Below are positions 34,614 to 47,240 of a DNA stretch of 64,000 bases, in pieces; positions within the stretch are counted from its first letter, which is position 1; each line of letters begins with the position of its first letter. The position numbers and the translations under genes were made by a program. Origin of the DNA: Climacium dendroides (Eukaryota > Streptophyta > Bryopsida > Hypnales > Climaciaceae); NCBI GenBank assembly GCA_950106755.1, contig OX467086.1, positions 23,950,001 to 24,014,000 of the forward strand, written 5' to 3'. Under the pieces are notes generated by a model. The model did not search any database, was not told the DNA's origin, and was given only the letters and a program-made list of their open reading frames with translations.

Positions 34614-36558
34614 ATACCCTATATGAAGGCTAGATTTAGCATAAATTAACCTCTAAAGGCCTAAGGCCATTTTTTGTGAAAAGCCACTCAAAATTGTCCC
34701 TATTATTGTATTCATCAAAATTTTCAACTAAATTTAAAAAAAAAAAATCTAACCATAGGATCTTATAGTAGACTTGTAGAAGAAGTGGTAAGAATTTTGT
34801 GACATTTGACTATACAAATTGAAAGATATTATCACTTGAAGGGGAATTTTTTTAGTGTTCCCGACAATTTCAAATGCCTTTGACCATTGATTGTGGCAAA
34901 TTTTTGCACTAAAGATTTTGAATTTAAAAATCTATCATACTGAAAATGATATTAGAGATGTCTCCAAAAACCTTCAAGTTAGAAAAATACGTGGAGCATA
35001 TCCCAAAAAGTCTTGCATTGCAACAACATTCAAGAGTTCAAAATGTACAACATAATTTTTTGAGCACATTTTCTACCATATAATTTTGAAACTTAGAAAT
35101 CCAAACAGTAGATTGAAAGATATACTAATACTTTATAGGTTCTAAAAATGTTTTCTTGAAAAAAAAAAAAAAATTCTACTTCCTATAGAATTTAGAAGGA
35201 CTATGTGAATAATATATATGCAAAAGCTTTGGGCAACCTTTGGAAAATGGGCTGTTTACTTGCATTCTAGGTCTATTTCTGGTCTGTCCATGGTCTATTT
35301 TCAGTCTATTCTATCCATTGGAAACTTTGAGCTTCACCTCCTTCATATACCTTCATTCAAGGCATTTGCACAATGGCCACACCAAGAATGGGTTCCAAGT
35401 GAGGTTTGTAATTTCATTGTTTGAATATTAAACTATAAGAAATTTAAATTTAAATCCATTGAGAACTATCTTGCATTGCTTCAAAGGCATTTTTATGACT
35501 TTTGATTGGAGGCTCTAAACCTCAATTGGATTTTTGGTGGTAAAATTCACCTTGATTTCTCAACTTTTCTTAGTTTAAAGTTTGAAAAAAATTATTCTAT
35601 TATGCCTAAATGAAGTCTGAAATTTTACTTCAAACACAATTCCTAAATATGACTGAGTGGTCAAGCTTTCATCTTCAAATTATCCTATATTCTTTGACAA
35701 TTCATGATGGACAATGAATTTCATTATAAAAGCAACAACTCTACACCAACCTCTCACCCAAATGCTAATGAAGCAAAACCTATATTTTACCAATAAGTTT
35801 TTCCTTGATGGAAAATTTGTCAAACTACATTGGTATTTCTTGTTTATTTGTAGATTTATTTCTTGCATCCTTGAATTTTTGCCATAAGCCCATGGTATGA
35901 AATTTCAAGGTCTTAGACATGTTAGGGAGGTAGCCAATGGTCCTAGTTTTCACTAGTTTCCCACCAAGCTTTTGTCCTTTTGACTAGTGCAACTTGTGCA
36001 TCTTGGCCTTGGCCTCAATCAAATAATTATTGACAACCCAAGCTATCCCTCAAGTTGAAATTTGCCTAATTCTCCCCCCCCCCTAACTTCTTCACCTAGC
36101 ATCATATTGAAACAAAAATTATATAATTCCAAAGTTCTTGCAAAACTACATGTCCTTAAAAAGACTTAAAAAAATCAAGTAAAAATTCAACTCATAGGAA
36201 CCTACCCAAACTCCAAATTGTCCTACAAGGGGATAATGGACATATGGAAATATAGGGATTAAGTCATTTTTGTAAAAAAAATGCTACATGTAATCTTGTG
36301 AATGGTGGGAGGTGATGTGGACCCCCAAGAATCTGTTATAGATCAAAATTCAATTTTGTCACCTAAGTGCTAAATCAAACCTTCACATTATAGTCTGATC
36401 TCACTTCCTATTATGAGTTGGGTTCCAAGAGAAGTTGTTAAAGTAGTTCTTGTACCATAGCTACACTAAATTTTGTTAATACTTAGAGTAGATAATTAGG
36501 GATGGTAAAGAATTACTATTGGTGATAGTAATTGAAATTAATATCACTTGAGATTTAG
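34614..36558. other. AT-rich gene-free stretch
   Basis: There are no recognised genes or clear repeat boundaries. Two overlapping open frames at 35218-35431 are not similar to anything I know. There is a C-run at 36076-36084. Confidence 0.55.
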
Positions 36559-36562
36559 TTAA

Positions 36563-39500
36563 CCCCTAAAGTTCCTTGACTATGTTCTCACCAAAGATGC
36601 TCCAAAATTGCCATTTCTAGTACAAATACCAAATTCTGGGAAAATATCATTTTTGAATACATGTAACCATTACTCTAGTTTGAAAATATATGAAAAATTT
36701 TCTAAAAATTTCCACTATATAGGTTGCAAGATATTTGTGTTCGAAGTGGAAAAAAATCTTTTTTTGGCCTTGCTAAAAATAGGACAATTGCACTTTGCAA
36801 GGTCAAATTATAATGAAAAAATGTCCAAAATGGTTGTTCTTCTTTGGATTCATTCTTCAAGGCAAGTTGGCTACATGCTTGAAAAAGTTTAGATCCTTTG
36901 GAATTGCACAACATATAGGAAAAAAAAATAGTAAATAGAAAGAAGTAGAGAATGATTCAAAGTACAAAATTGCGTGCAAAATTGTTAAGAATTTATTTAT
37001 GGAATTGAGAAATGCCAATGCCAATGATTGTACTTTTTTTTAATAAACAATTTGCACCCTATGATTTTATTTTTTTCCAAAAATATTGAAAATTGAGTTA
37101 AATAAAACACTCCAAAGTTTTATTTTAGAGTATGAAAATCCATAATTGCTCATAAACTAAAACTCCTCATACCTTACATCTTATGGACAAAGCAAAACAA
37201 TTTGCTATGCATAGTGCAAATAGAGGCTAATTGTTAAGCTGAGTTCATATTAGAGTCAGATTGCAGGCAAATTGTCTTTGTAATTCTTTGTGTCCCAACA
37301 AGGTTGCGGCAGCGTAATCTAATCCAGTGATTGGATTTCTTCTAGTTTGAATCTGTATGCTATTCTTTACAGTGTGGCAATTCGGTTGTGTGTGAATTTA
37401 CTTCAGTTTTGTGGCTTGTTGGAACAAATTGTCTTCTTGTTTTCAAACAGCTTTTATCATTGATAAATTGTACTTGAAGTTGTAACCAACCCAGAGATTG
37501 GATCAGTATAGTGTGAGTATTAAACAAATTGACTGTCTGGTCGATGCTGGCTCGGATGGTTGAGAGTACTAATGAGTGAATACTTGTAGATCCAGTGTGG
37601 TTCACTTGATCAACCTGAGTGTAATCGTTCTTGGAGATTACTTGTGTGGATTATTGTGTGTGTGATTTGTGTGACAATTTGTCTATGGAGATGTGTTTAG
37701 AATATGAAGTAACGTGGCATTGCGAGTGTGTGTGATCGAGTGTCATAAATTGTTTGTGACTGAGTGCATAATGTGATTGGATTACCTCGAGAGCCAAGCG
37801 TCCAAGTTTTTTCTTACCACGAGCGGATCGGATGCTGCGGAGATACACGGAACAATGACAAATTGACGTGAAGCTGATTGATAGCTGAGGTTGCAAGAAG
37901 GACTATTTGTCAGGACCATCCTTCCTCCTGCGACTTCAGACTGCCAGACAAGTTCACCATACGGGATGCGGATTATGCCCAGGTGAGTAAGTAATCCTTA
38001 AACTAGTCGACTTGTCTGAGTTCATTAAGTAGGATAAATGAAGAAGAGTGATCATTTCATCTCAATCTGAATAATTGCGTAAATTCAATTGAAGGAAGTC
38101 AATTTGCCTGTGTTAAGTATAGCAGATGCAGCTCCAGTGATGAGACGAATACTGGAGCCGAAGTAGTTTGAATGTGAAATCGTCTTTATTGTGATAATTT
38201 CTGTTGGATGAAATTGTTGCATGTGAGAATGTAGTGTTGATCGATTGGGGTGTTGAAGGAACAAATTGTCAATGCCGTGTGAGAGGTCGGATAGAGCTAA
38301 GTCAGTATGGTTGAACACTGAAGGAATTGTGTTGATTGAACGAGTATAAGGATTGGATAATTCAATAACTCTATCCATTGTATTTGATTCAATAATGAAT
38401 TAATTGGTGAGATTTGGGTGACTGTGTTCGATTTGTGAGTACGCCTGTGTTTTGAGAATTCAAGGAGGTTGCGGATTCAGAAACAAATTGTCGGATACCT
38501 GATATCCTGGATGGATATTCGGGTGTTGTATGGATAATAAAGGAAGTGATTCCCTGGGGATGACTAATTTTATGTGCTTTGAATGGAACTGCATGATGTG
38601 TCTGATAGGTGTGTAAGAGAAAATTGTTGTTGCTCTTATCAGTGTTGTAGCAAGAAGAAAAGACTGGATTTGATGAGCAGTTTGATACAGGTTTGTGAAC
38701 TAGATAGTGGGTGTTTGCTGGAGAGTTCCTTGGTGTTGGCCCTTGTGTTTTGACAAATAGTTTTGAAGTTGTGCAGCACATGTGCAAATGGAGATGCATT
38801 GCAAACATGCTTGCATTTAGTTAGAGACAATTTGACTTAGGAACCAGGACTGGTTTCATTGTTACTCATTTAAGTAGTAAGTAAGCTAGACAACTAGTTA
38901 CTGGACAAATCAGTGCCTTGGTAAAAGAAAATCACTAGTAAGTAATCAATGAATTTGTATATGAAATGTGGTATGTTATATTTGTGTATCTGTATCTATT
39001 ATATTGAGTAAGTCTTAGATCATACCATGACAAATTGTTGAATACCTTGGACAAATTTTTGTGAATTTTCTAGCACACTAGGAAGGATTGGGATTGCACT
39101 CATGTGTCCATAGCATTATTTAAAGGACTAGCCACCAAATCAACCCTTGGGGAAATAAGAGTGTACGTAATTTGTTTTACAATTGTGGAAATTGCTAGTA
39201 AATCCCATTTTAATTTAGACCACAAGTGACTTTAAGCCACAATATGTTAGACTATTCCCTAGATTTGAACCCCTATACTATAATCTCGGGGTGTTTTTTT
39301 TGTGAGTTAGGTGAAATCTAGAGTACACATCTCATTAATCAAAATAGAATGATTCAGATCTTTTTACATATATATAAATCTGATGAACCAATTTCCAATA
39401 TTTTGTTTCTAAAAAAAGTGATTTTTACAATCTACCCATGTTGTTTGAGTTGAGAAACAAACAACATATCACATAATAAGTTTTAAACCATGTAGTCAAA

Positions 39501-39643
39501 AGTTATGAAATTTTTGGACTTTAAAGCTACTCCTCATCCATATATTGTGTGAAAATTTCAAAGAGAAAAAATAAAACATCCTCTCATCTGTATCTATCCC
39601 AAAAAATTATATTGCCAAAAACACAAGGTTGGTTCTTTAGGGT
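36563..39643 (+). mobile_element. ~930-bp TTAA-bounded element split by a 2.15-kb insertion
   Basis: The left end is TTAA (36559-36562) then CCCCTAAAG. The right end is AGGG then TTTAA (39643-39647). 36563-37181 and 39333-39643 together align with the uninterrupted copy at 58246-59185. The two halves are separated by the element at 37182-39326 and its target duplication. With the insert removed the length is about 930 bp. Non-coding. Confidence 0.75.
37182..39326. mobile_element. 2145-bp insertion of unknown class rich in ACAAATTGTC motifs
   Basis: ACATCT occurs directly before (37176-37181) and directly after (39327-39332), a 6-bp (possibly 5-bp CATCT) target duplication. The uninterrupted relatives at 12941-13428 and 58246-59185 show where the insertion landed. 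Composition is less AT-rich than the host repeat. The motif ACAAATTGTC or a one-base variant occurs about ten times (37268, 37424, 37524, 37673, 37858, 38261, 38483, 38826 and 39030, plus a variant near 37195). The ends are not an obvious inverted repeat, and no protein is recognised, so it may be a solo LTR or a non-autonomous DNA transposon. Confidence 0.75.
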
Positions 39644-39647
39644 TTAA

Positions 39648-42600
39648 GGCATTAGGATTTTTAGGGTGATTATCAAAATTAGTATCATACATTAATTTAT
39701 TCCATCTTGACTAATTTAAATACATTATAAAATAGAATATATCTTTGTATTTAGTTTCACTTAGACTATAAGCCAAAACTACTGTAGCTTGTGTGGAATG
39801 GATTGTGCCCATTAGAGAAGGCAACCCCATAGGCTATAGATAGTAAAGCCAACGTGTTATTTTTAAGTAGTCTAAATAATTACTTGTATGTAAATTAAAC
39901 AAGAATGGTGTAACTATGGGGCCCTATCATAGGTTAATTTATTGACTAGAAGGACTACACATCCACACTTCAACTAAACCTTAGCCACGTTGTCATGATG
40001 TGGACCATCTAGTAGTTGAAATGACATCTTTGTTTATTAGGAAAAATGCATTTAGTATTTGTGATTATTTGGTCTTAGGAGCTTAGTGTTAGAAGATTGG
40101 TGTTGAGTTTGTATTAGTTGGCTTGGTAGGAGCCAATTGATAACTGGTTGGTTTGTAGTTGATATTATGATTAAAGGCATTAGGGTTAAAGTTAATTAGT
40201 AGCTAGCCATTTTGGAGTTTGGGTTGTTACTTGAGGTAAGGGTTGGTTCTTGGTTTATTTTTTGTTTGGAATATGTGGGGGGTGTAGGAGGCACTTTGAG
40301 TGCTAGTTATGTACTTGTTGTTATTTTATGTTGAAAGGAGCATTGATTTGAGGGAGTTTTGTGTTGTATTTTGGATAAGTGTTGGATGAATACAAGCTTT
40401 TGGGTTTGAATTTTTGAATACTTGATCTACCATGATGCCAAGTTTTAAATATAAATCTATTATGAAGAAAAAATTATAAAGCTTTGAAATGGAGGTGTTT
40501 GAATTCAAAGGTAACCAAATAGGGCATTTTGAGGAACTTTGTTCTTATTGAGAAACTGTATAATGGAAACAAAAGCTATGAGGGTACCTTTTTTTTTAAT
40601 CTAAACTTCTAGTTTTAATAAAAAAATTTGCTTCAATGAACTTAAGATCTAGGAATAATGTACCAAAATACAATTGGCTTGAAGAGGCAGTGATGGATTA
40701 AGAAGTCAGTAGTAGAAAAATATTCACCAAATTGAACAATATCTTAGAATGTGATGACATTTAATGAGTGAATATTTGGATAGTTGATATGCATTGTGGC
40801 AAAGTTTCAAGTTGTTTGAAGCTACTATCTAAAAGTTATCTTAAATCAAAATTAGCTATGACAATTTCTAGGGCATAGTGAAAAGGGTTAGGAAGTCAGT
40901 AGTGGGAAAATATTCACCAAAGTTGTACAGTATCTTAGAATGTGATAAAATTTGGTTTTTGAATATTTACATAGATGATCTACATTATGGAAAAAATTCA
41001 AATTGTTTAAAGCTATTGTCCAAAAGTTTTCTTAAACCAAAGTTAGATATGACAATTTCTAGAGTATGGTAGGAATTGTAGGATAAATATTTGGGAAAAG
41101 GGGAATTTTAGGGTAAGTTTATTATTATTTAGGATTTTAAAGGGTATTAGATAATAATTACAAAGCATTTTCATAGCAAAGGCCCTAAGCTATTCCAGAT
41201 CTACTAGCAAATCTTTGTGACAACATTGTATAAATTGAATGTGGTTGTGAATAGGATTTGGAAATTCAAATTCTAAAACTAGAGGCAATGCCATAGTCTC
41301 TATTCTTTGGATAGAGTCAACAAAAGATAAAACGGGTACAACCAAGTTCTTTGTGGCTTGGTCTTTGAATCCTAAGTTGGGTGTCTAAGAGTTGTCCAAT
41401 TGGATTTTCAAGCAATGGATAAGTCTTTTCTAATGATGAACCCTAAATGTTTCAAATCTCAACTAAAACTAATGAAAACTACAAAAGTTAGAAGTTTTGA
41501 ATAGTTCTAACTAATATAATGGTCCAAAACTCTAATACCAAACTTACAATCCATCTAATTACTTTAATACCAAACTTATAATCCATCTAATTACTTTAAT
41601 ACCAAACTTATAATCCATCTAATTACTTTAATACCAAACTTATAATCCATCTATGCTTTATACAAGAAAAGAAGTAACAAAGTGACAAATTTTGGCTTAT
41701 ATCTTGGATTCTATTTTCATTATGGATTACAATTCCTATTTTCTACCATGTAAATTGTGATCACATGTATCTATTTTCCTTATTTCTATGTACCGCTTTA
41801 AATGATGACTTAGAATGAGATATATAACTTCACTCTACAATGTAATTCATTTACTTTAATCTATATCTTTCTACTTTTCCTTCTTGACTTTTCTCCAAAC
41901 TATTTTTCTACATTTTTTTTCTTTTCTTCTATTTTTTAGAATACTCTAGAATTGCAACTGTTGATTTCTAATACTTCTAATAGTTTTCTAGTTATCCTAG
42001 GAATCAAACAAAGTGATGACAAAAGTTTCAAAAGTGTTAACTAAGTATATTTATTAAGACTTTAAAACCTCAATTGGTTAATTATACATATTGAAATCAA
42101 TAATTATTGTTCAATATGTAGTCAAATCTCTATTAGGTAGGTCAAATTAGTCTTCTAGTTGTATTCCAAGCTTCAAAACCTCTACTTCTACTTCAACCAC
42201 TTAATTCTAAATTCAAATGACACTTCTCACTCATTCTTGCTCCTTGGCCATTTAGATATGATATTTTTTGACAGTCCCTTGTCTCTACCTTAGTTTACAT
42301 TTTTCCCTATTTCAAGTATATTTTTAAATTCTACAACCTTAAATGTATAACATTAGTTGTATTAAAGGCAACTTGAATTAGCTAGCATGTAAATCAACCA
42401 ACCTTCTAACCAATCTGACCAGTCCATGTTATAGCTTGTTCCAACAATAGGTTTAGTTATGTCCGATACCCAATCTAGATTCTTTGGCTTGGTCTTGGTG
42501 CATCTAATTTGGTCTATTGGCTTAGTGATCTTGTTTGTCCACTTGCTAAGTGGGTGCCTCTGCTATGTTACTCGCTTGGTGCCCTAGCTTGGTGCCCTAG

Positions 42601-44133
42601 CCATTGGTCTAGAACATGATTTGTCCATTAGCTTAATGCTCAACTTTGTATGTTGTCTTGGTGCACTCGGTTGCGTATTCAACTAACCCTTTGGCTTACT
42701 TTGTCCAAAGTCTAGCTAGCTTAGCAAAACCTTGGTTGGAATTTTACAATTTAGAAGTTAGATTTTGGCCTTTGGGGTACTTATTAGATCTTGTTTTTTC
42801 TTCTACTAAACTATGTGAGGCTAAATGCTATTTTGGATTCACTCAATGGGGCTTTAGAATAATATTACTGTAATTTCTATAACATATTAAACAAAAGTTT
42901 GAAGAAAATGAAAGGCAAGAATTTGGTAGTTTTAAGATTAAAACTTTGTTGTGATATTGAATGATCAATAAAACTAAAGAAATGGAACAAAGAAATGAGT
43001 CTATTCATATATAAATAGGTACATGCAAAGTCAAAGCTTTACTATACAAAATCTACAACAAAAAGAGATTGAAATAAAAGAAAAATGGTGAGTATCACTA
43101 TGTCTAAATGGACCATACAAATCCAAAGCTTCTTGGTTAGAGAAAAGATACAAAATGTGTATCAATTACAAAGAACTTTCACAAAGACAATAGTTTGCAA
43201 GTCAAGGCTCCAAAGGGAATTCTTCAAAAATGGGAATTGTCATACAAAGGAGCTAGTGCAAAACCATGATTACAAAATAATGACTCAAAAGTCTCAAAAA
43301 GAAAACCCACAAAACCTTGAACGTTAGCAACCAAGAAGCATACAACATGCAAACTAAAATCACAGTAACAAGGTTTGAAAAGACCCCTACTTCCTCAAAA
43401 GGTGCACCAAAATACTAAGAAATATATGAAAATACTCTAAAAACACCACGTGGACAATAAATTGCCAAATTTGCTCCAAAACAATACATAAACATAAGGT
43501 CAAAGGTTCAACATTAAAAAAAAGGGTAGTTTGAAGAGTGAAGAAGTAGCCTTTTACACTTTGCTTCAAGGCCTCACCTTCCTTTACAATTTAACTATTA
43601 ATTACTATAAAATGCCAACTAATATTAACTTTTGGAGAAAAATTCAAAATGCCAAATGAATTGTACCATTGACTTCCAAAGGTTCAAATTAGCCTATAAA
43701 TCTCCTACTCTGTTTCCAAATCATTTGTACTAATGTACTTGTAAAAAGTAGTGAATCATCAAAGTAAAAGGTCATAAGACTCTAGACGAAGGAATTTTTA
43801 TTTTTCAAAATTCTTGACTTGATTAGGAATTGTTGAAGTTCCATTTGAGTATTTGTTGGTATTAGAATGCGTTGAAACTTGTTGTAATGCTTAACTACTA
43901 AATATTCTACATTAGTTTTTAGTAGAATTTTATCACAATCTAGGTAATTTATATGAATTTAACATTGTTGATAAAACAATTAACCTTTTGGAAAATTCGC
44001 TTATGCAATTCAAAAAAATCCAAAACTCTACGTGTGCCCTATTGAGGGCTTTATATACTCAAGTACAAGTTCATAATCTTATTTTGTATTTTTCACAAGA
44101 AGGTTTTATTGTTATTACTTCCAATTGTATCAT
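39648..44133. other. AT-rich gene-free stretch
   Basis: No gene is recognised. A related pair of ~150-bp blocks occurs at about 40690-40870 and 40890-41070 (shared AAGTCAGTAGT.GAAAATATTCACCAAA). A 32-bp tandem repeat lies at 41534-41653. Around 42430-42640 there is a TTGGT/GCCTAG-rich simple region. Confidence 0.55.
41534..41653. repeat. 32-bp tandem repeat, 3.75 copies
   Basis: The unit starts AATACCAAACTTATAATCCA; units begin at 41534, 41566, 41598 and 41630. Copies are almost identical, indicating recent expansion. Non-coding. Confidence 0.9.
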
Positions 44134-44165
44134 CACTATAAGAAACCCGTGTTTTATGTGACGTT
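44134..44165 (+). mobile_element. CACTA-type transposon terminus
   Basis: CACTATAAGAAACCCG followed by TGTTTTATGTGACG matches the usual plant CACTA (En/Spm) end, CACTA-n-AAGAAA...GTGACG. A second terminus in the same orientation is at 51544. I found no matching TAGTG end between them, so the elements are truncated or their other end has decayed. Confidence 0.5.
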
Positions 44166-44576
44166 TTATAATTTCAGAAGATGGATTTTATAACTCTGAT
44201 TTTATTTATTGCATGCAAGTCTAAATCCAAAGGGATTTACACAAATGAAATACTATCTCTTGTTATAGCCAATTTTGTTACATGCATTATAAATTTAGAG
44301 TTTGAATGTAGTTTGGGAACAATATTATTGTGATAATACCACCTAGACCTATGTATCTTAAAAACACCTAATTTATTTAAAGGGGAGAGATTGGAGCATT
44401 TTAGTCACTTTAGGCTTCTGAAGGTAAAATAGTACATTGGAAACTACTTTATCAATTATAATATAACACTCTTTTTAGAGGATTTGTCTATAAAATGTAA
44501 TAATGAGATGCAAAATTGAAAAAACAACAACTTTGAGTCTAAAGTAACAACATTAGAACTTACAAAGTTACAATGG

Positions 44577-44857
44577 CATTAGAAAAGAAATGAAGCCATA
44601 AGAGGAGGGTTGTTGTAGGATTGTTCCCCAAGTTGTGAATGAGCACAATGATGGTTAGAATATTAAATTAATATTTTAATATTTTAATATTACAAAATAA
44701 ATAATAAATAATTGAATAATTTGACAAGTTAATGTCCATGCTACATTAGCCATGTCTACGCCACATGTGCTCTAGATATTTAACCACAATGAAGCTCTTG
44801 ATCTTGGGAATGTGCAAAGAATGTGTAACCCTTATAAAGCTTCATTTTTTTCTAATG
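44577..44857 (+). mobile_element. 281-bp MITE with CATTAGAA...TTCTAATG ends, copy 1
   Basis: Ends are CATTAGAAAAGAAATGAAGC and, inverted, CATTAGAAAAAAATGAAGC. The reverse complement of 45422-45676 aligns with it: both share a GAGGGTT...GTTCCC..GTTGTGAATGAG block near one end and GAGCACG/GTGCTCTAGATATTTAACCACAA near the other. Target duplication is not clear. Non-coding. Confidence 0.7.
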
Positions 44858-45421
44858 TTGTTAATTGTTTATCAAGGCTTGCAACTATTTTTATGTTATG
44901 CATACAAACCACCAAGAATTAACTACATGCAAATGTCTACCACATGTCTTCTAATGAGTGCTGCTCATATGTTAAGAATTAGTTCATATTTTAACTTAAA
45001 AACACTATCAAATAGATAAAACTCTCGCACATCTTTTTGTTAGTGCACAAACTTGATGCTTAGAACAATGGAACATAAACTAGTAAATTCAAGTTTCTAA
45101 TTGTCATGTTCAACACTGCTATAAGGTATCTAATATGATGTTTAAGACTATTAATAGATTCTTTTGTCCATCTTACAGGTAGATTTTTTAAATATATTAT
45201 GATATTTAAGAATATTTAAAATTATTCAAGAATATTTTGTGAGCATTTTTATCATATTTAACAAAAATGTCATGCATACTTGACACTTGTCTAACATGAT
45301 ACACAACATCAAACATCTAATATGACATCTAATATAGTTCTTCTATCAAACAAGACAACCTCATTCAAGTTTATATGGAACTACACCTAAACTAAAGGCA
45401 ACAATTTATTAATTAAATGGG

Positions 45422-45676
45422 CATTAGAAAGAAAATGAAGCTTTGGGAGGGGTGCAAGTTTGTACACATTTCCAAGGTCAAAAGCTTTGTTGTGGTTAAA
45501 TATCTAGAGCACGCATAGATTGCTAACAAGGTTTGGATATTGCCATATTAGATAATACTATATAATTAATTTTAAATATGATTTTATATGATTTTACTAT
45601 TAATATTTTGACCAAGAGTGCACTCATTCACAACCTAGGGAACAAACCCTCCCTTGGCTTTATTTTTCTTCTAATG
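45422..45676 (-). mobile_element. 255-bp MITE, copy 2, inverted relative to copy 1
   Basis: Ends are CATTAGAAAGAAAATGAAGC and TTCTTCTAATG. It lies 565 bases from copy 1 in the opposite orientation, so the pair forms a large potential hairpin. Non-coding. Confidence 0.7.
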
Positions 45677-46418
45677 GCAAGTGATGGAGTAGTCCAAATT
45701 GGGGGTTCAACATCATGTCACATCTAAATGTTCATCAAAACATCAACTTTCAATCCTAGACTTTGTCAAGATAAAAAAATTCTTTTCTTTGTCAAATTAG
45801 ATGGCATATTCATCAATTGAATGCCCAATACATCTAACTCATTACATAGACCATTTGACTCGGCAGAATGGCCATTCAACTTGCCAAAGTGGCCATCCAA
45901 CTTGACAAAAAAAATTCTTTTTTTTTGGCCATATGTATTTAGATGTCATCTTGATGCTATAGGATACGTCAACCTAATGTTGATGAACATCTAGATATAG
46001 AAAGCCCATATCACATCAAAATAAAAAACCCTAAGTCTAAACATTACTAAATGCAATCATCTAGGACTTGATTCTAAACACTCTCAACTTTTCTTCTCTA
46101 CATAAACATAAACACAATTTAATCAAACTTGGAGATGCAAAATCACTTCTCAAGATCCTCAAAGTAATCATGACAAGCCTCCAAACCCTCTTTCTATACT
46201 ATACCAACTCCATCTTGTATAGAAAAGTTGTGGTTGTCAAATATTACATTGGCATCATGTATATATGTGAGGCATGGAAGGTTCAATTTGGGTACTTTGT
46301 CAAATAAATGATTTTGAGGTATGAAATTTGCCCTTCAAAGTAATGATGCTCCACACAAAACTTGGTAATAGAGCATAATCTTGGAATGTTTGCAAAGCTC
46401 AATACTTCTTCAGCCTTT

Positions 46419-47240
46419 ACACTAGCGGTTGGTGCTTGCTATGCTACACATTTACCATTAGAATTTCATTAGAATTTTTTATGTATTAGATAGAATGCAG
46501 AGCAAGAATTTCAATAAATCTTCAAATAAAAATTACTAAAATTTTCATTTATTTATTTTAATAAATACGTATATACTGAAATAAACAATAGAAAATTTAA
46601 TGAATGATGAATGAAATACATGCAATGATGAATACAACAAAATATACACATACATTAGAATACATTAGAAATTTGACTCAATTGTTACAAACAATGGCAA
46701 CCCAAATAGAAGAATTTAAAGGAAAAACTTGTAAATCTCAAAAGCTTTGTGAACAATTTAATTGTTGTGAAATCCAGAATCGGTTCAATCTAATAAATTT
46801 CTCAAATAATTTAGTAGTAGCAATAGAAAATTGAAATCAAAAGCTCAAAGCTCACAAAAGCACAAAATTATAGAAATGCAAAAGAAATATATATAAAGCC
46901 AAGAAAAGCAATGGAATTGCTACCTTTGTAATATCACCATATTGATCCTCTTTAATATCACCTCAATTGCAACGACTATATTATTTCTATAATATCACCC
47001 TTTGTAAAAAGTGATATTACAGAGGTGATTGTGAACTGCTACTCTATTTCAATAATATCACATTGTGTGAAAATATGATTTCTATGTATGCATGATTGGA
47101 AATATTTTTATAGAATAATTAAAATAATTATTTTAAAGACTTATGGAAATCATTATCATGAATTCTATTCAAATATATCAAATTTTTACTAATATGTGAT
47201 ACAATGAATGCGTAGCATAGCAAGCACGAGCCCCTAGTAT
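46419..47240. mobile_element. ~820-bp foldback-type element with ~34-bp inverted ends
   Basis: 46419-46452 and 47207-47240 are inverted copies sharing GTGCTTGCTATGCTAC and a CTAG close to the tip. The left end has CTAGCGGTTG where the right has CTAGGGGCTC. The interior is AT-rich with repeated AATATCACC motifs (46930-47060) and no protein. No clean target duplication is visible, so the class is open. Confidence 0.65.
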
